Assembly: GCA_023453795.1 (NCBI GenBank)
Contig: JAEXSP010000038.1
Coordinates: 92,381-156,380 of the forward strand
Direction of reading: 5' to 3'
Origin: Bacillota bacterium
GTDB lineage: Bacteria; Bacillota; Clostridia; Acetivibrionales; JAEXSP01
DNA length: 64,000 nt
In this document: piece by piece, positions 1-8,133 of the stretch
Numbering within the stretch: position 1 is the first letter of the stretch
How the letters are laid out: each line of letters opens with the position of its first letter
Notes under the pieces: generated by a model
Database searches by the model: none
Seen by the model: the letters and a program-made list of their open reading frames with translations, nothing else
Told to the model about the DNA's origin: nothing
Translations under genes and position numbers: made by a program

Positions 1-28
1 AAGTTTAATAATAGGTGGTGAGATAATA

Positions 29-547
29 ATGAAAATGATATTTTTAGTTGATGGAGATAATGATTTGTCAAATGGCTTGAATGGTGTCGAAATGCTCTCA
101 GAGGAAGATACTGTTTTGATTTTTTACAGTAAAGGCATGCAGCTCGCAAATGTAAAAAATCGTTGTTCAGCAAGTAAGGCGGACATTCAGTTTATTGAAA
201 GTGTTAAACCGGGCAAAAATTCGGTTGACTTTCAGATTATTGCTGAGTTAGGTGTTTTAGTGGGCAGGAAAGAGGTTGAGTACGCATACATAATAAGTAA
301 GGACAAGGGATATGAAGCTTCAATAACCGCAATGAATAAAAGATATACAGGGGTATTTGAGGAAATTGCACTAAAAAATAGTATTGAAGAATGTTTGAAG
401 CTTACATTTATGCTAAGAGCTAAAACTAAACATGAATTATATACTGCTTTGGGTAAGGAATACGGAAATGCGCATGGAGCCTTAATATATAACAATCTTA
501 AGCAAATATTCAAGTCAAATGCGGACGAACCTAAGATAATGGAATAA
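29..547 (+). CDS. PIN/NYN-like domain protein
   Basis: A 172-residue protein opening with a beta strand that ends in VDGDN (residues 7-11), the first acidic site of PIN/NYN-type metal-dependent RNase folds. A second motif, KPGKNSVDFQ near residues 61-70, supplies another conserved Asp, and ISKDKGYE near 88-95 matches the third acidic region (a D-x-G-Y/F-type turn). This fits the small standalone PIN-like proteins of Firmicutes. The fold call rests on these motifs; RNA cleavage is inferred. The start ATG follows a GGTGGTGA Shine-Dalgarno sequence at about 14-21. It is the first of five short plus-strand genes with unrelated functions, so no operon partner clarifies its role. It could belong to a toxin or defence set, but no antitoxin is recognisable beside it. 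Confidence 0.6.
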   Translation: MKMIFLVDGDNDLSNGLNGVEMLSEEDTVLIFYSKGMQLANVKNRCSASKADIQFIESVKPGKNSVDFQIIAELGVLVGRKEVEYAYIISKDKGYEASITAMNKRYTGVFEEIALKNSIEECLKLTFMLRAKTKHELYTALGKEYGNAHGALIYNNLKQIFKSNADEPKIME

Positions 548-599
548 CAGAGTACCCATTTCAGCAATATTGAACAATATAAAACGGGAGGGATGCAGG

Positions 600-1088
600 G
601 TGAGAAGAAAAGACCGGGAAGTACCAAATATTGAGGATATAAAGAGTATTATTGAAAAATGCAAGGTATGCCATCTGGCAATGGTGGATAAAGGCATGCC
701 GTATGTTGTGCCGTTGAATTTCGGATATGTGATTGATAATAATTCATTAACATTATATTTTCATAGCGCAAAAGAAGGACGCAAAATTGATATTTTGAAT
801 GAGAACAATACTGTATGCTTTGAAATGACATATGAAGGTAAGCTTGGTTATATTGAAAATCCGTGTAATTCAGGGTATTACTTCGAGAGTGTTCTTGGGT
901 TCGGGCATGTGGAATTTATAGAAGATATCACTGAGAAGTGCAAAGCCTTGACAATTCTAATGAAACATCAGTCAAAACAGGATTTTACCTTTACTGAAAA
1001 GCAGGTAAACGGCGTTTGCGTATATAAGGTCGTATCGACTGATTTTATTGGAAAGAGAAAATCAAATCCCAATGGACATACCAGCTAA
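600..1088 (+). CDS. Pyridoxamine 5'-phosphate oxidase-like split-barrel protein
   Basis: About 162 residues with the FMN-binding split-barrel pattern: an N-terminal helix, then CHLAMVDKGMPYVVPLNFGY, a strand around LTLYFHSAKEGRKIDIL that binds the flavin phosphate, and VCFEM. This is the pattern of the NimA / heme-utilisation-like family of small flavoproteins, often annotated as nitroimidazole-resistance-like. Substrate is not predictable. The longer frame starts at a TTG at 570 with no ribosome site; I chose GTG 600 because GGGAGGG (586-592) sits seven bases before it. It lies 52 bases after the PIN-like gene and may be cotranscribed with it. Confidence 0.8.
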   Translation: MRRKDREVPNIEDIKSIIEKCKVCHLAMVDKGMPYVVPLNFGYVIDNNSLTLYFHSAKEGRKIDILNENNTVCFEMTYEGKLGYIENPCNSGYYFESVLGFGHVEFIEDITEKCKALTILMKHQSKQDFTFTEKQVNGVCVYKVVSTDFIGKRKSNPNGHTS

Positions 1089-1168
1089 ATCAAAATAGGG
1101 AGATACATATCGGAAATAGAAATTATGAGTATGTGAGAGATGAAAAAAATGAAATCGGAGATTTAACT

Positions 1169-1723
1169 ATGGATTACACTTCAGAAGGCTTTGTATCATT
1201 TTGGTTGGGGTATTTAAAATCTGAGGAGCTGCTCGAAGAGCTTATGCAGGAAGATTATTCAGATGATGGGGATAAGATTTTTTCTGATTTTTCGAAGTTT
1301 TTTAAGACTGGTAGGTATGATGAGGATTTTCGTGAAGCACGTTATTTTCAAAACGGAATTAATAGTATTGCTGAGGCGTTGGATTCATTTTCATACAGCG
1401 GGGAGTTCATATCCGATTTAATTGATAAGGTAAATAATGAAATCGTTGAGAATTATAATGTAATAATACTTCTTTACAATTTTAAATACACAGGGGAAAT
1501 TAAAGAAATACCTGATGAAAAATATGGGTTCCTTAAATATATCGGTTTTACACGATATGATTATTCAAGGGAAGCAGTACATTCTGAAGTGCTTGAAACA
1601 TTAGGTGAAATTCCTTGGGAATATGAAACCAAAGTTTACAATCTTTCAGAAAATAAGCGAAAAAACTTAATAAAAAATATTGCAAAAATAAAAGAACTTC
1701 ATGACCTGGATTGCTATCTGTAA
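1169..1723 (+). CDS. Probable Imm22-family immunity protein
   Basis: A 184-residue acidic protein. Its N-terminus (EGFVSFWLGYLKSEE, then a run of acidic residues, SDFSKFF and YDEDF) resembles the Imm22 (formerly DUF4284) immunity-protein pattern, in which an aromatic-rich strand V-x-x-W-x-G is followed by an acidic helix. Such proteins neutralise polymorphic toxins in neighbouring cells. No toxin gene is visible beside it, so it may be an orphan. ATG 1169 was chosen over GTG 1133 because GGAG at 1157-1160 is eight bases upstream. The family assignment is from memory of the motif and is moderate; an uncharacterised SMI1/Imm-type protein is the alternative. Confidence 0.5.
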   Translation: MDYTSEGFVSFWLGYLKSEELLEELMQEDYSDDGDKIFSDFSKFFKTGRYDEDFREARYFQNGINSIAEALDSFSYSGEFISDLIDKVNNEIVENYNVIILLYNFKYTGEIKEIPDEKYGFLKYIGFTRYDYSREAVHSEVLETLGEIPWEYETKVYNLSENKRKNLIKNIAKIKELHDLDCYL

Positions 1724-1774
1724 CTAAATAAACGGTCTTTGAAAAATAAAAAACTTAAAAAAAGGAGGGTTCTA

Positions 1775-2461
1775 ATGAACAGTAAATTGGAATTCGACTC
1801 GGAATTCTGTAATGTAAAGTACATAGAGAAAGATAAGGCAGTGCTCTTAACTTGGAAGAAATTTTGCTGCCATGAGGATTATAGAAAGCCGGCAACTTAT
1901 GCACTAGAGCTGCTAAAACAGTATCCAAGCAATTTGATTGTAGATGCAAGAAATGGTTTTGAAGATGAAAAGGAAGATGTTGAATGGGGATTATCAATTC
2001 TGCTTCCGGAAATGGCCAAGACTGCTTGTAAATATGTAGTGTTCATAATGAATGAGGTTACGGATATTGAAGAAGAGATGGATATGTGGACGCGGGAATT
2101 CGGAAAATACTTCGGAGTCTGCAGAACTGCTTCCTATGAGGATGCCGTTAAGACCATACATAATGAAATACTTATGCATGTGACATACAAAGTTAAAAAA
2201 GGGAAGAGGGACGAGTTTCTTCAGAAGGTGAAAGAGGCGGATATTATTACAGCTTCAAAGCAAGAACCGGGGAATCTCTTTTATGAGTATTACTATCCGG
2301 TTGATGACAAGCACAGCTTATTGCTTGTTGAGTCATGGACAAATGCAAGCGCACAGGCAGCTCATGGCAGGACTGAGCATTTTAAGAGGCTGTCGGAACT
2401 TAAGAAGGATTATGTTGAGGAAATAACAATAAAGAAATTTAATGCTTCAGATATAATTTGA
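1775..2461 (+). CDS. STAS-like plus antibiotic-biosynthesis-monooxygenase (ABM) domain protein
   Basis: A 228-residue protein of two parts. Residues 1-130 look like an alpha/beta SpoIIAA/STAS-like fold: a strand, LIVDARNGF near residue 50, and KYVVFIMNE near 88. Residues 132-225 are a dimeric ferredoxin-like ABM domain of the YgiN type: MHVTYKVKKGKRDEFLQKV, EPGNLFYEYYYPVDD, LLLVESWTN and a helix with AAHGRTEHF. ABM proteins handle quinones or act as cofactor-free monooxygenases; activity here is unknown. ATG 1775 follows AAAGGAGGG at 1761-1769, whereas the longer TTG frame at 1739 has no ribosome site. The domain pairing is unusual. Confidence 0.65.
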   Translation: MNSKLEFDSEFCNVKYIEKDKAVLLTWKKFCCHEDYRKPATYALELLKQYPSNLIVDARNGFEDEKEDVEWGLSILLPEMAKTACKYVVFIMNEVTDIEEEMDMWTREFGKYFGVCRTASYEDAVKTIHNEILMHVTYKVKKGKRDEFLQKVKEADIITASKQEPGNLFYEYYYPVDDKHSLLLVESWTNASAQAAHGRTEHFKRLSELKKDYVEEITIKKFNASDII

Positions 2462-2587
2462 GTGGTGTAAAAATGCGCATTTTGGCGGAATATTGGATAA
2501 AAAGACGATTAAGCAGATAGAGTCAAGAATGCAGTGATTATATGTAACAGTGAAAACATATCAAATAGTGAACCAGGAGAAATGATT

Positions 2588-3040
2588 ATGAACGTTGAAA
2601 TTGCAACAAAAGAAATAATTCCTGAGTTGTTGGAATTGGCTCGGGAGATGGAGCCTTTATTTGAAGCTCCAATGGCTGACAACCCTGAGTTTAAGGCCCA
2701 TATTGAAGACAAAATCGAAAAGAATGAAGTTTTAATAGTACGGGATAAAGAGCATTACAATGCATTAATGGGCGGGATAGTTATCTCACATAGCAACAGC
2801 GAGATATTATGGTTTGCGGTATTTAATAAGTACAGACGCAAGGGTGCCGGGGAAAAACTATTGGATTACGCAATTAACGAGTTGGGCAGAGATAAAGTAA
2901 TTGAAGTCACAACATTTCAGGAAAATAACTTGGAGGGAATACCTGCACGACGATTATACGAGAAATTTGGGTTTGCCGAATGTTCGACGGTTACAGTGTA
3001 TGGGTTTTCCAGAAGCCTTATGAAGAGACTTCCCAAATAG
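2588..3040 (+). CDS. GNAT-family N-acetyltransferase
   Basis: A 150-residue GNAT protein. The acetyl-CoA-binding motif A is visible as FNKYRRKGAGEKLLDYAINE (the Q/RxxGxG/A pyrophosphate loop is RRKGAG), preceded by the strand ILWFAVF. Motif B follows with ARRLYEKFGF, the usual late Tyr-Glu-Lys-Phe-Gly-Phe strand-helix. The acceptor substrate cannot be read from sequence. The start is ATG 2588: AGGAGA at 2575-2580 is seven bases away, while ATG 2582 lies too close. A factor-independent terminator follows at 3106-3133, closing this accessory run. Confidence 0.85.
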   Translation: MNVEIATKEIIPELLELAREMEPLFEAPMADNPEFKAHIEDKIEKNEVLIVRDKEHYNALMGGIVISHSNSEILWFAVFNKYRRKGAGEKLLDYAINELGRDKVIEVTTFQENNLEGIPARRLYEKFGFAECSTVTVYGFSRSLMKRLPK

Positions 3041-3105
3041 AGTAATATGAAGAGGACTATGAGTCAAGGTCTGGATTTATAAAAATAGATTGATTAACAA
3101 CCAAG

Positions 3106-3133
3106 GAGCAGAATAATTTTCTGTTCTTTTTTT
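3106..3133 (+). terminator. Intrinsic terminator after the GNAT gene
   Basis: An eight-pair stem (GAGCAGAA with TTCTGTTC, one G-U pair), a five-base loop and a run of seven T. It separates the accessory genes from the Tad-like locus. Confidence 0.75.
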
Positions 3134-3319
3134 GTCGGGAAAAGTTGACTTAAAAACTTGTCAACATAATTCCATTTAGCATAATTTAATGAATTTTATA
3201 TAAAAATGTAAAAATAAGTTGAAAATACAGGCAATTGTGGTAAAATTGGAATGTACAAATAATGCTTCAAGTAATAACCATAAAGTGCAAAATAATTCAC
3301 AAAAGAGAATGAAAAGACT

Positions 3320-3364
3320 CCCACAGTACAGGTTTGAGGAATATTGAACTACTTCCGGAGTGGG
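3320..3364 (+). other. Nested inverted repeats in the leader of the Tad-like locus
   Basis: Within the 460-base gene-free stretch before the kinase gene, CCCAC (3320-3324) can pair with GTGGG (3360-3364), and inside it GGAA (3338-3341) with TTCC (3353-3356). The surrounding DNA is far more AT-rich, so the GC-containing block stands out. It does not match the cyclic-di-GMP, ZTP, purine or T-box consensus sequences I know. It could be a structured leader RNA or a protein site, if it is real at all. Confidence 0.25.
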
Positions 3365-3432
3365 TGATTATGTAAATGATGGAAGATGCCTGGGACAAAT
3401 AAAAATTGATTTTTAAAGTGTTATATAACAGA

Positions 3433-3461
3433 TTGTTGCAAAAAATGTAATAAAATATAAA
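3433..3461 (+). promoter_or_regulatory. Possible sigma-A promoter of the Tad-like locus
   Basis: TTGTTG at 3433-3438 and TATAAA at 3456-3461 are separated by 17 bases, 136 bases before the kinase start. A second candidate -35 (TTGACA at 3495-3500) lacks a good -10 box. The region is very AT-rich, so chance matches are likely. Confidence 0.35.
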
Positions 3462-3596
3462 AATATATTGAAAAATTGTACTAATATAGTAAAATTGACA
3501 GTATAAATTAGGTTTTATTTAAATAACCATAGTTGGAAAGTAATCCAAAATGCAGCTGAAAGGTTTTTAATTTATATCCTGCAAAGGGAGATGAAA

Positions 3597-5609
3597 ATGC
3601 TAAAAGACCGGATTAGAGAATATGAACCTCTTTGGGGGAGCTGGTATTTTGAGGAGTTTCTCGGCAAAGGAAGCTTTGGAAATGTCTACAAGATATCAAA
3701 AGAGGAATTAGGCTATAAGTATACCTCGGCAGTGAAAATCATTTCTATTCCTACTGAGGACCAATACAGGGAAGCTATTGCCAATATTAGTGCTGACCGG
3801 AAAGTAATGCATGCCTATTTTTCCGATGTAGTAAAAAATATCGTCAATGAAGTGAATGTACTGTATAAACTGCGGGGTAACACCAATATTCTAAATTATG
3901 AAGACCATATGGTTATTGAGAAGGAAAATGAGTTTGGGTGGGAGATTCTGGTCAGGATGGAGTTGGCTGATTCACTGCCTGAATATTTGAGCAAATCAAC
4001 ATTTACACGTGAACAGGTTGTAAGACTTGGTATAGATATATGTTCAGGACTCGATGCTTGCATTTCTGAAGGTATAATTCACAGAGATATAAAAGAAGAA
4101 AACATATTCGTTACCGGTAAAGGTGTGTTCAAGCTTGGTGATTTCGGCATAGCGAAGGAACTGTCCAAAAGCGGAAGAGCGGCATCATCAAAGGGAACAC
4201 CGCTTTATATGGCACCTGAAGTCTACAAAAGGGAAAAGTATGATAACACAGTAGATATCTATTCCCTTGGTATGGTTATGTATAAGCTGCTGAATAACAA
4301 CAGGCTGCCATTCATGCCGCCATACCCGGAGGAAATTAAATACGTAGATAACGAAGAGGCACTTATAAAACGACTTTCAGGAGAGCCTATCCCATTGCCG
4401 CAAAATGCAGGGGATATGGTTAAAGGCATCATACTTAAGGCATGCTATTATGATCCAGGCATGAGGTATCAAATTCCCAAGGACATGAAAAGAGATCTCG
4501 AGACGGCTTTGGGAGAAATGAATGCAGAAGAGAGAAATGAAACAGTTTCGGCTGTTAGACCCAAAAAAGCTTACACCGGAACTGAATTTATCAGTCCTCA
4601 ATCAATAGAAAACATTGAAGATACAGTACTGATGGATGAAATGGTTTCTGATCGAAGTGACAAAGCCGAGGTAATAAATCCGGAGAAAAAACAAGAAATC
4701 CAGTCAAAGATGGCCCAGGACAAAAATCTAAACACATCCGGTACAGAAAAAGTGATCGAGAGGATTATAGGAACTCAAATAATCGCTGTCGCAGGAATCA
4801 TGAATAGGGTAGGTACAACGCATACAGCTATTAATATTGCCCAATTCCTGAACGGTAAGGGTTATTGTTCTGCTCTTTTTGAAATGCATGAAAGCCAGAC
4901 CTTTCAATCAATCAGGAGGGCTTACAAGGAAGTAGAGGATAAAGAATTGGGCTTTTCATTGGCGGGGATTGATTATTATCCTTACAGCCAGTATACAAAA
5001 ATGAGCGACCTTATGGGCCGGGGATATAATTACATAATACTCGACATGGGAATATATGAGGATTGTGACAAGGAAGAGTTCAGAAGGGCAAATCAAAGGA
5101 TAATTGTCAGTGGAGCCAAGGATTGGGAAATTATGAGGCTTGAAGAAATGTTGAAAGTAAGCGGCGGCCCCGATACGTGTGCTTTTTACTTTACATTTGC
5201 CGATAAAGACAACTTCAGGATCATAACAAGCGGTATGAAAGAGAATAAATGCTTTCTGGCACCATACAACCCGCAGGTTTTTGAAGTCAGTGAAGAGACT
5301 GCTGTTACACTTCAGCAGATGCTTCAGGAGGTTCTGCCTGGATCGGAAAAGAAAAAGAAAAAAAACAGGGTTTATACCATTCATAGAAACCCGTTATCGG
5401 CCGACAAAATGAGGCCGAACAGCAAAGAGCAACTTTATATTTATGATGACCGTTTTGAAATAATATTACCTTCAAATAAAAAAGGACGTTTTACTACTTT
5501 AAGATACCTCATTATTGTTTTAACTATAACAGGCGGAGCAACGCTCTTAATATTTCTGATAATGCTTGTGCTAAAAGGCAAGCCTGAATTTGATTTTAGT
5601 TTGTTTTAA
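3597..5609 (+). CDS. Ser/Thr protein kinase fused to a degenerate MinD/CpaE-like domain, C-terminal membrane anchor
   Basis: A 670-residue protein. Residues 15-300 are a Hanks-type kinase: glycine loop GKGSFGNVY (from residue 23), AVKII, catalytic HRDIKEEN (from 162, Asp164), DFG (from 182) and GTPLYMAPE. After a linker of about 90 residues, residues 395-575 look like a MinD/CpaE ATPase (IIAVAGIMNRVGTTHTAINI, then IILDMG), but the P-loop reads RVGTTHT, so the GKT lysine is missing. One membrane helix lies near 635-660. The kinase should therefore be cytoplasmic and membrane-tethered. ATG 3597 has AAAGGGAG six bases upstream; ATG 3591 has no spacing. As first gene of the Tad-like operon it is the obvious candidate regulator of pilus or secretion assembly (inference). 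Typical bacterial kinases of this type carry PASTA or FHA parts instead. Confidence 0.85.
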   Translation: MLKDRIREYEPLWGSWYFEEFLGKGSFGNVYKISKEELGYKYTSAVKIISIPTEDQYREAIANISADRKVMHAYFSDVVKNIVNEVNVLYKLRGNTNILNYEDHMVIEKENEFGWEILVRMELADSLPEYLSKSTFTREQVVRLGIDICSGLDACISEGIIHRDIKEENIFVTGKGVFKLGDFGIAKELSKSGRAASSKGTPLYMAPEVYKREKYDNTVDIYSLGMVMYKLLNNNRLPFMPPYPEEIKYVDNEEALIKRLSGEPIPLPQNAGDMVKGIILKACYYDPGMRYQIPKDMKRDLETALGEMNAEERNETVSAVRPKKAYTGTEFISPQSIENIEDTVLMDEMVSDRSDKAEVINPEKKQEIQSKMAQDKNLNTSGTEKVIERIIGTQIIAVAGIMNRVGTTHTAINIAQFLNGKGYCSALFEMHESQTFQSIRRAYKEVEDKELGFSLAGIDYYPYSQYTKMSDLMGRGYNYIILDMGIYEDCDKEEFRRANQRIIVSGAKDWEIMRLEEMLKVSGGPDTCAFYFTFADKDNFRIITSGMKENKCFLAPYNPQVFEVSEETAVTLQQMLQEVLPGSEKKKKKNRVYTIHRNPLSADKMRPNSKEQLYIYDDRFEIILPSNKKGRFTTLRYLIIVLTITGGATLLIFLIMLVLKGKPEFDFSLF

Positions 5610-5621
5610 GGAGAGGTTTTA

Positions 5622-6626
5622 ATGGCTAGAGTTAGAAAGAGAGTAACTGTTAATGTAACATTACTGGTAGCACTGATAGCATTCATTATGATTGCCGAGG
5701 CTGCAGGAAGCACTTTGTTAATATTAATGAAGCAGAATAATTATGATACTCGCATAAGCAGTCTTACAACTGAAATAGCGAACAATAAGAAAGTCGTACT
5801 GATACCGGTTATTGACATAAAGGCAGGGCAGGAACTGACCATGAACATGTTTTCAAAGTCAATGGTATATGCTGCAGGCCCACAGAGTGCTTACCTGTCT
5901 CAGGAGGATATTCAGGGAGGAATTGAGAAGGAGTCCGGAGAGATTAAGACAGGATCCTGGGCTCTTATAGATATCGATGCAGGAACTCCTGTTACAAGGA
6001 AAATGACTTCGGATGAAAAGATATCTCATGACTTAAGGAGGGAAGAGTACAATTCATTTCTGCTTCAAAGCGATATCCTTAAAGATCAGTTTATAGACGT
6101 AAGGATATGCTTCCCGAACGGTGAAAATTATATTGTACTGAGCAAGAAAAAGGTCAGAGACCTATCCCTTGAAAAGAATACCATATGGCTATGGCTTGAT
6201 GACAAAGAGATACTATCCGTAAGCAGTGCAATTGTTGACGCATATATACATAAAGGCTCCAAAATATACACCAACACATATGTTGCTCCAAGCATGCAGA
6301 AAGTTGCAATTCCAACCTACCCGGTAAATCAAAACGTGCTTGCGCTGATTAAAAGCGATCCTAATATACTGCCGGAAGCCAAAAAAGGACTCAATGGGCA
6401 GGTAAGAGCCTTATTGGATGCCAGACTCGGAGGGATTTCTCCCGTGCAGATTGCAAGCATTGAAGCCGGAGTAAATCAGGAAGAAGCAAACAGAAATGCC
6501 AAGATACAGAATGACTCTGCAGCAAAGCAGGCGCAAGTGCAAACACAGCAAGCGCAGCAAACACAGCAAAAACAGAATGAAAAAGATAATAACAATACCG
6601 GTTCAAAAAAAGAATTCTTCAATTGA
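5622..6626 (+). CDS. SAF-domain protein, CpaB/RcpC-like
   Basis: A 334-residue protein with one N-terminal membrane helix (about residues 12-37) and then an SAF-type segment, VVLIPVIDIKAGQELTMNMF and GTPVTRKM, as in the CpaB/RcpC components of Tad pilus machines. In Gram-negative systems CpaB helps build the outer part of the machine; in a Gram-positive cell it would lie on the outer face of the membrane. The C-terminal 60 residues are very rich in Gln, Ala and Asn (QTQQAQQTQQKQ) and probably disordered. The gene starts 12 bases after the kinase stop, behind AAGGAGAGG, and is followed 12 bases later by the next gene, so the operon is tight. Confidence 0.75.
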   Translation: MARVRKRVTVNVTLLVALIAFIMIAEAAGSTLLILMKQNNYDTRISSLTTEIANNKKVVLIPVIDIKAGQELTMNMFSKSMVYAAGPQSAYLSQEDIQGGIEKESGEIKTGSWALIDIDAGTPVTRKMTSDEKISHDLRREEYNSFLLQSDILKDQFIDVRICFPNGENYIVLSKKKVRDLSLEKNTIWLWLDDKEILSVSSAIVDAYIHKGSKIYTNTYVAPSMQKVAIPTYPVNQNVLALIKSDPNILPEAKKGLNGQVRALLDARLGGISPVQIASIEAGVNQEEANRNAKIQNDSAAKQAQVQTQQAQQTQQKQNEKDNNNTGSKKEFFN

Positions 6627-6638
6627 TGGAGGGGCTAA

Positions 6639-7295
6639 ATGTTTAAAGTCGGTTTTGTGGGAGCAGATAACATAGATGTAATATTATACCTGACACGTAT
6701 ATTTGCAAACCTTAAGTATAAAACGTCAATTATTGAAGCATCGGATGAACAACTTTTAAGATACAGCGTTCCTGAGGAATGCGGCGATGAACTGAACTAT
6801 CGCTGCGTAGATATCTACTTTGATAAGAATACTTCAATAAAGCTCGAAAACGTTAATTGTGATAAATATGATGCGGTTATTGTTAATTATGGATTCAACC
6901 ATGAATTGATGGAGGACATGAAACGGTGCGATTCATTAATAGTCTTAACTGATTTTGACAGAGTCCATGTTCTCAAACTTAAAGAAACCCTGGATAAGCT
7001 TGATAGCATGCCGATAGTGAAGATTTATCGGAATGTTTTAAAAACAAAGATATCTTCCAAGTATATTGACACAATATTGAATATTAAAAAGTTTGAAATC
7101 GAAAAGGAATATTTGATACCCTTCAGCAGCGATGACCAGAAGGCCAGACTTATCAGCCAGTATGATGACATATTTGCCTTTACGGACATTTCAGATAAGC
7201 TGCTCGATTTTATGATTAACTTGGTTGAAACACATATGAATTTAGATAATAAGACATTTTCAAAAGCACTAAAAAAAGCTGAGAAGGGGTGTTGA
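6639..7295 (+). CDS. Degenerate CpaE/MinD-like protein of the Tad-like locus
   Basis: A 218-residue soluble protein. It begins MFKVGFVGADNIDVILYL, placing a beta strand and turn where a P-loop would be, but with no GKT/S. Later strands (AVIVNYGF, SLIVLTDF, DSMPIVKIYRNV) follow the Rossmann-like order of MinD-type proteins. I read it as a P-loop-like protein that has lost nucleotide binding, perhaps a receiver-like or CpaE N-terminal-type partner. It sits between the CpaB-like and CpaE-like genes with 12-base and 1-base gaps, so it is almost certainly part of the same machine. The homology call is weak; the operon membership is strong. Confidence 0.5.
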   Translation: MFKVGFVGADNIDVILYLTRIFANLKYKTSIIEASDEQLLRYSVPEECGDELNYRCVDIYFDKNTSIKLENVNCDKYDAVIVNYGFNHELMEDMKRCDSLIVLTDFDRVHVLKLKETLDKLDSMPIVKIYRNVLKTKISSKYIDTILNIKKFEIEKEYLIPFSSDDQKARLISQYDDIFAFTDISDKLLDFMINLVETHMNLDNKTFSKALKKAEKGC

Positions 7296-7296
7296 A

Positions 7297-8121
7297 ATGC
7301 AGATAGCTTTCTGGAGCCCTGTTCACGGACAGACCGGTACAACCTCGAATACAATAGCTTTAAGTATAATGACCGCACTTGACTATCGATATAAGATTAT
7401 GGTTACTCATACCCATTTTGATAAAAACAGCCTTGAGGCGACATTGCTGGATAAGTCATATCTTAAGGGTGACTTATTCGAGCTTACGGATACGGGCATT
7501 GATGCTTTAAGCAGATTCTGCAAACTGAAAAAGCTTGACTCCGAAATGGTGAACAATTATGCTACAACACTTGTTAAAAACAGGCTTGATCTGCTTATCG
7601 GTACATTAAGCACGCATAGAGAGCTTTACATGCACAACATGGAGGACGTGATAGATCAAATCATTACTGCTGTAAAAGAGTGCTACGAATTGGTAATGAT
7701 AGATTTAAGCTCAGGCATGGGTGAGCTTACAAAAAGAATAATAGATAAGTCTGATCTGACCGTTATCAGCTTGTGTCAGAACTGCCATGTTCTCGATGAG
7801 TATTTTGACAATTACAGAAAGGACTTTGACGGCAAAAAAGTAATATACCTGATAAGCCGATATGACACTAATTCAAGAATAAATATAAAAATGATAAAAA
7901 AGAAATATGGAGTCAAGGAGATTATATTGCCTATTCCTTACTGTATTGAATTTGCGGATTCCATGAGCTTTGGCAGGGCAGTTGAATTCTTTTTAAAGGA
8001 AAGAAACTGTTCCGAACAGGATATTAATTATGATTTTATACAGGGTATCAGAGAAGCGTCTGAAAAAATGTTTATTACGATGGGTGTTGACTACAGCTAT
8101 AAATGTGAGATTGGAATGTAG
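7297..8121 (+). CDS. CpaE/MinD-like ATPase homologue with variant P-loop
   Basis: A 274-residue MinD/ParA/CpaE-type protein. The N-terminus IAFWSPVHGQTGTTSNTIAL occupies the deviant Walker A position, but the usual KGG-x-GKT reads HGQTGTT, without either lysine. The switch/Walker B strand is ELVMIDLSSGMGELT near residue 135. C-terminal strands KVIYLISRYD and KEIILPIPYCIEF match the MinD order. CpaE homologues localise Tad pilus machines. Without the lysines, hydrolysis is doubtful, so it may be a pseudo-ATPase scaffold. It follows the previous gene by one base and precedes the CpaF-like ATPase by 12 bases. Confidence 0.7.
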   Translation: MQIAFWSPVHGQTGTTSNTIALSIMTALDYRYKIMVTHTHFDKNSLEATLLDKSYLKGDLFELTDTGIDALSRFCKLKKLDSEMVNNYATTLVKNRLDLLIGTLSTHRELYMHNMEDVIDQIITAVKECYELVMIDLSSGMGELTKRIIDKSDLTVISLCQNCHVLDEYFDNYRKDFDGKKVIYLISRYDTNSRINIKMIKKKYGVKEIILPIPYCIEFADSMSFGRAVEFFLKERNCSEQDINYDFIQGIREASEKMFITMGVDYSYKCEIGM

Positions 8122-8133
8122 GGGGGACAGAGA

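Noticed and set aside
3495..3523. TTGACA with a downstream TTTAAA as promoter of the kinase gene
   Set aside because: The -10 box is poor in a very AT-rich stretch; the candidate at 3433-3461 is better, although still weak.
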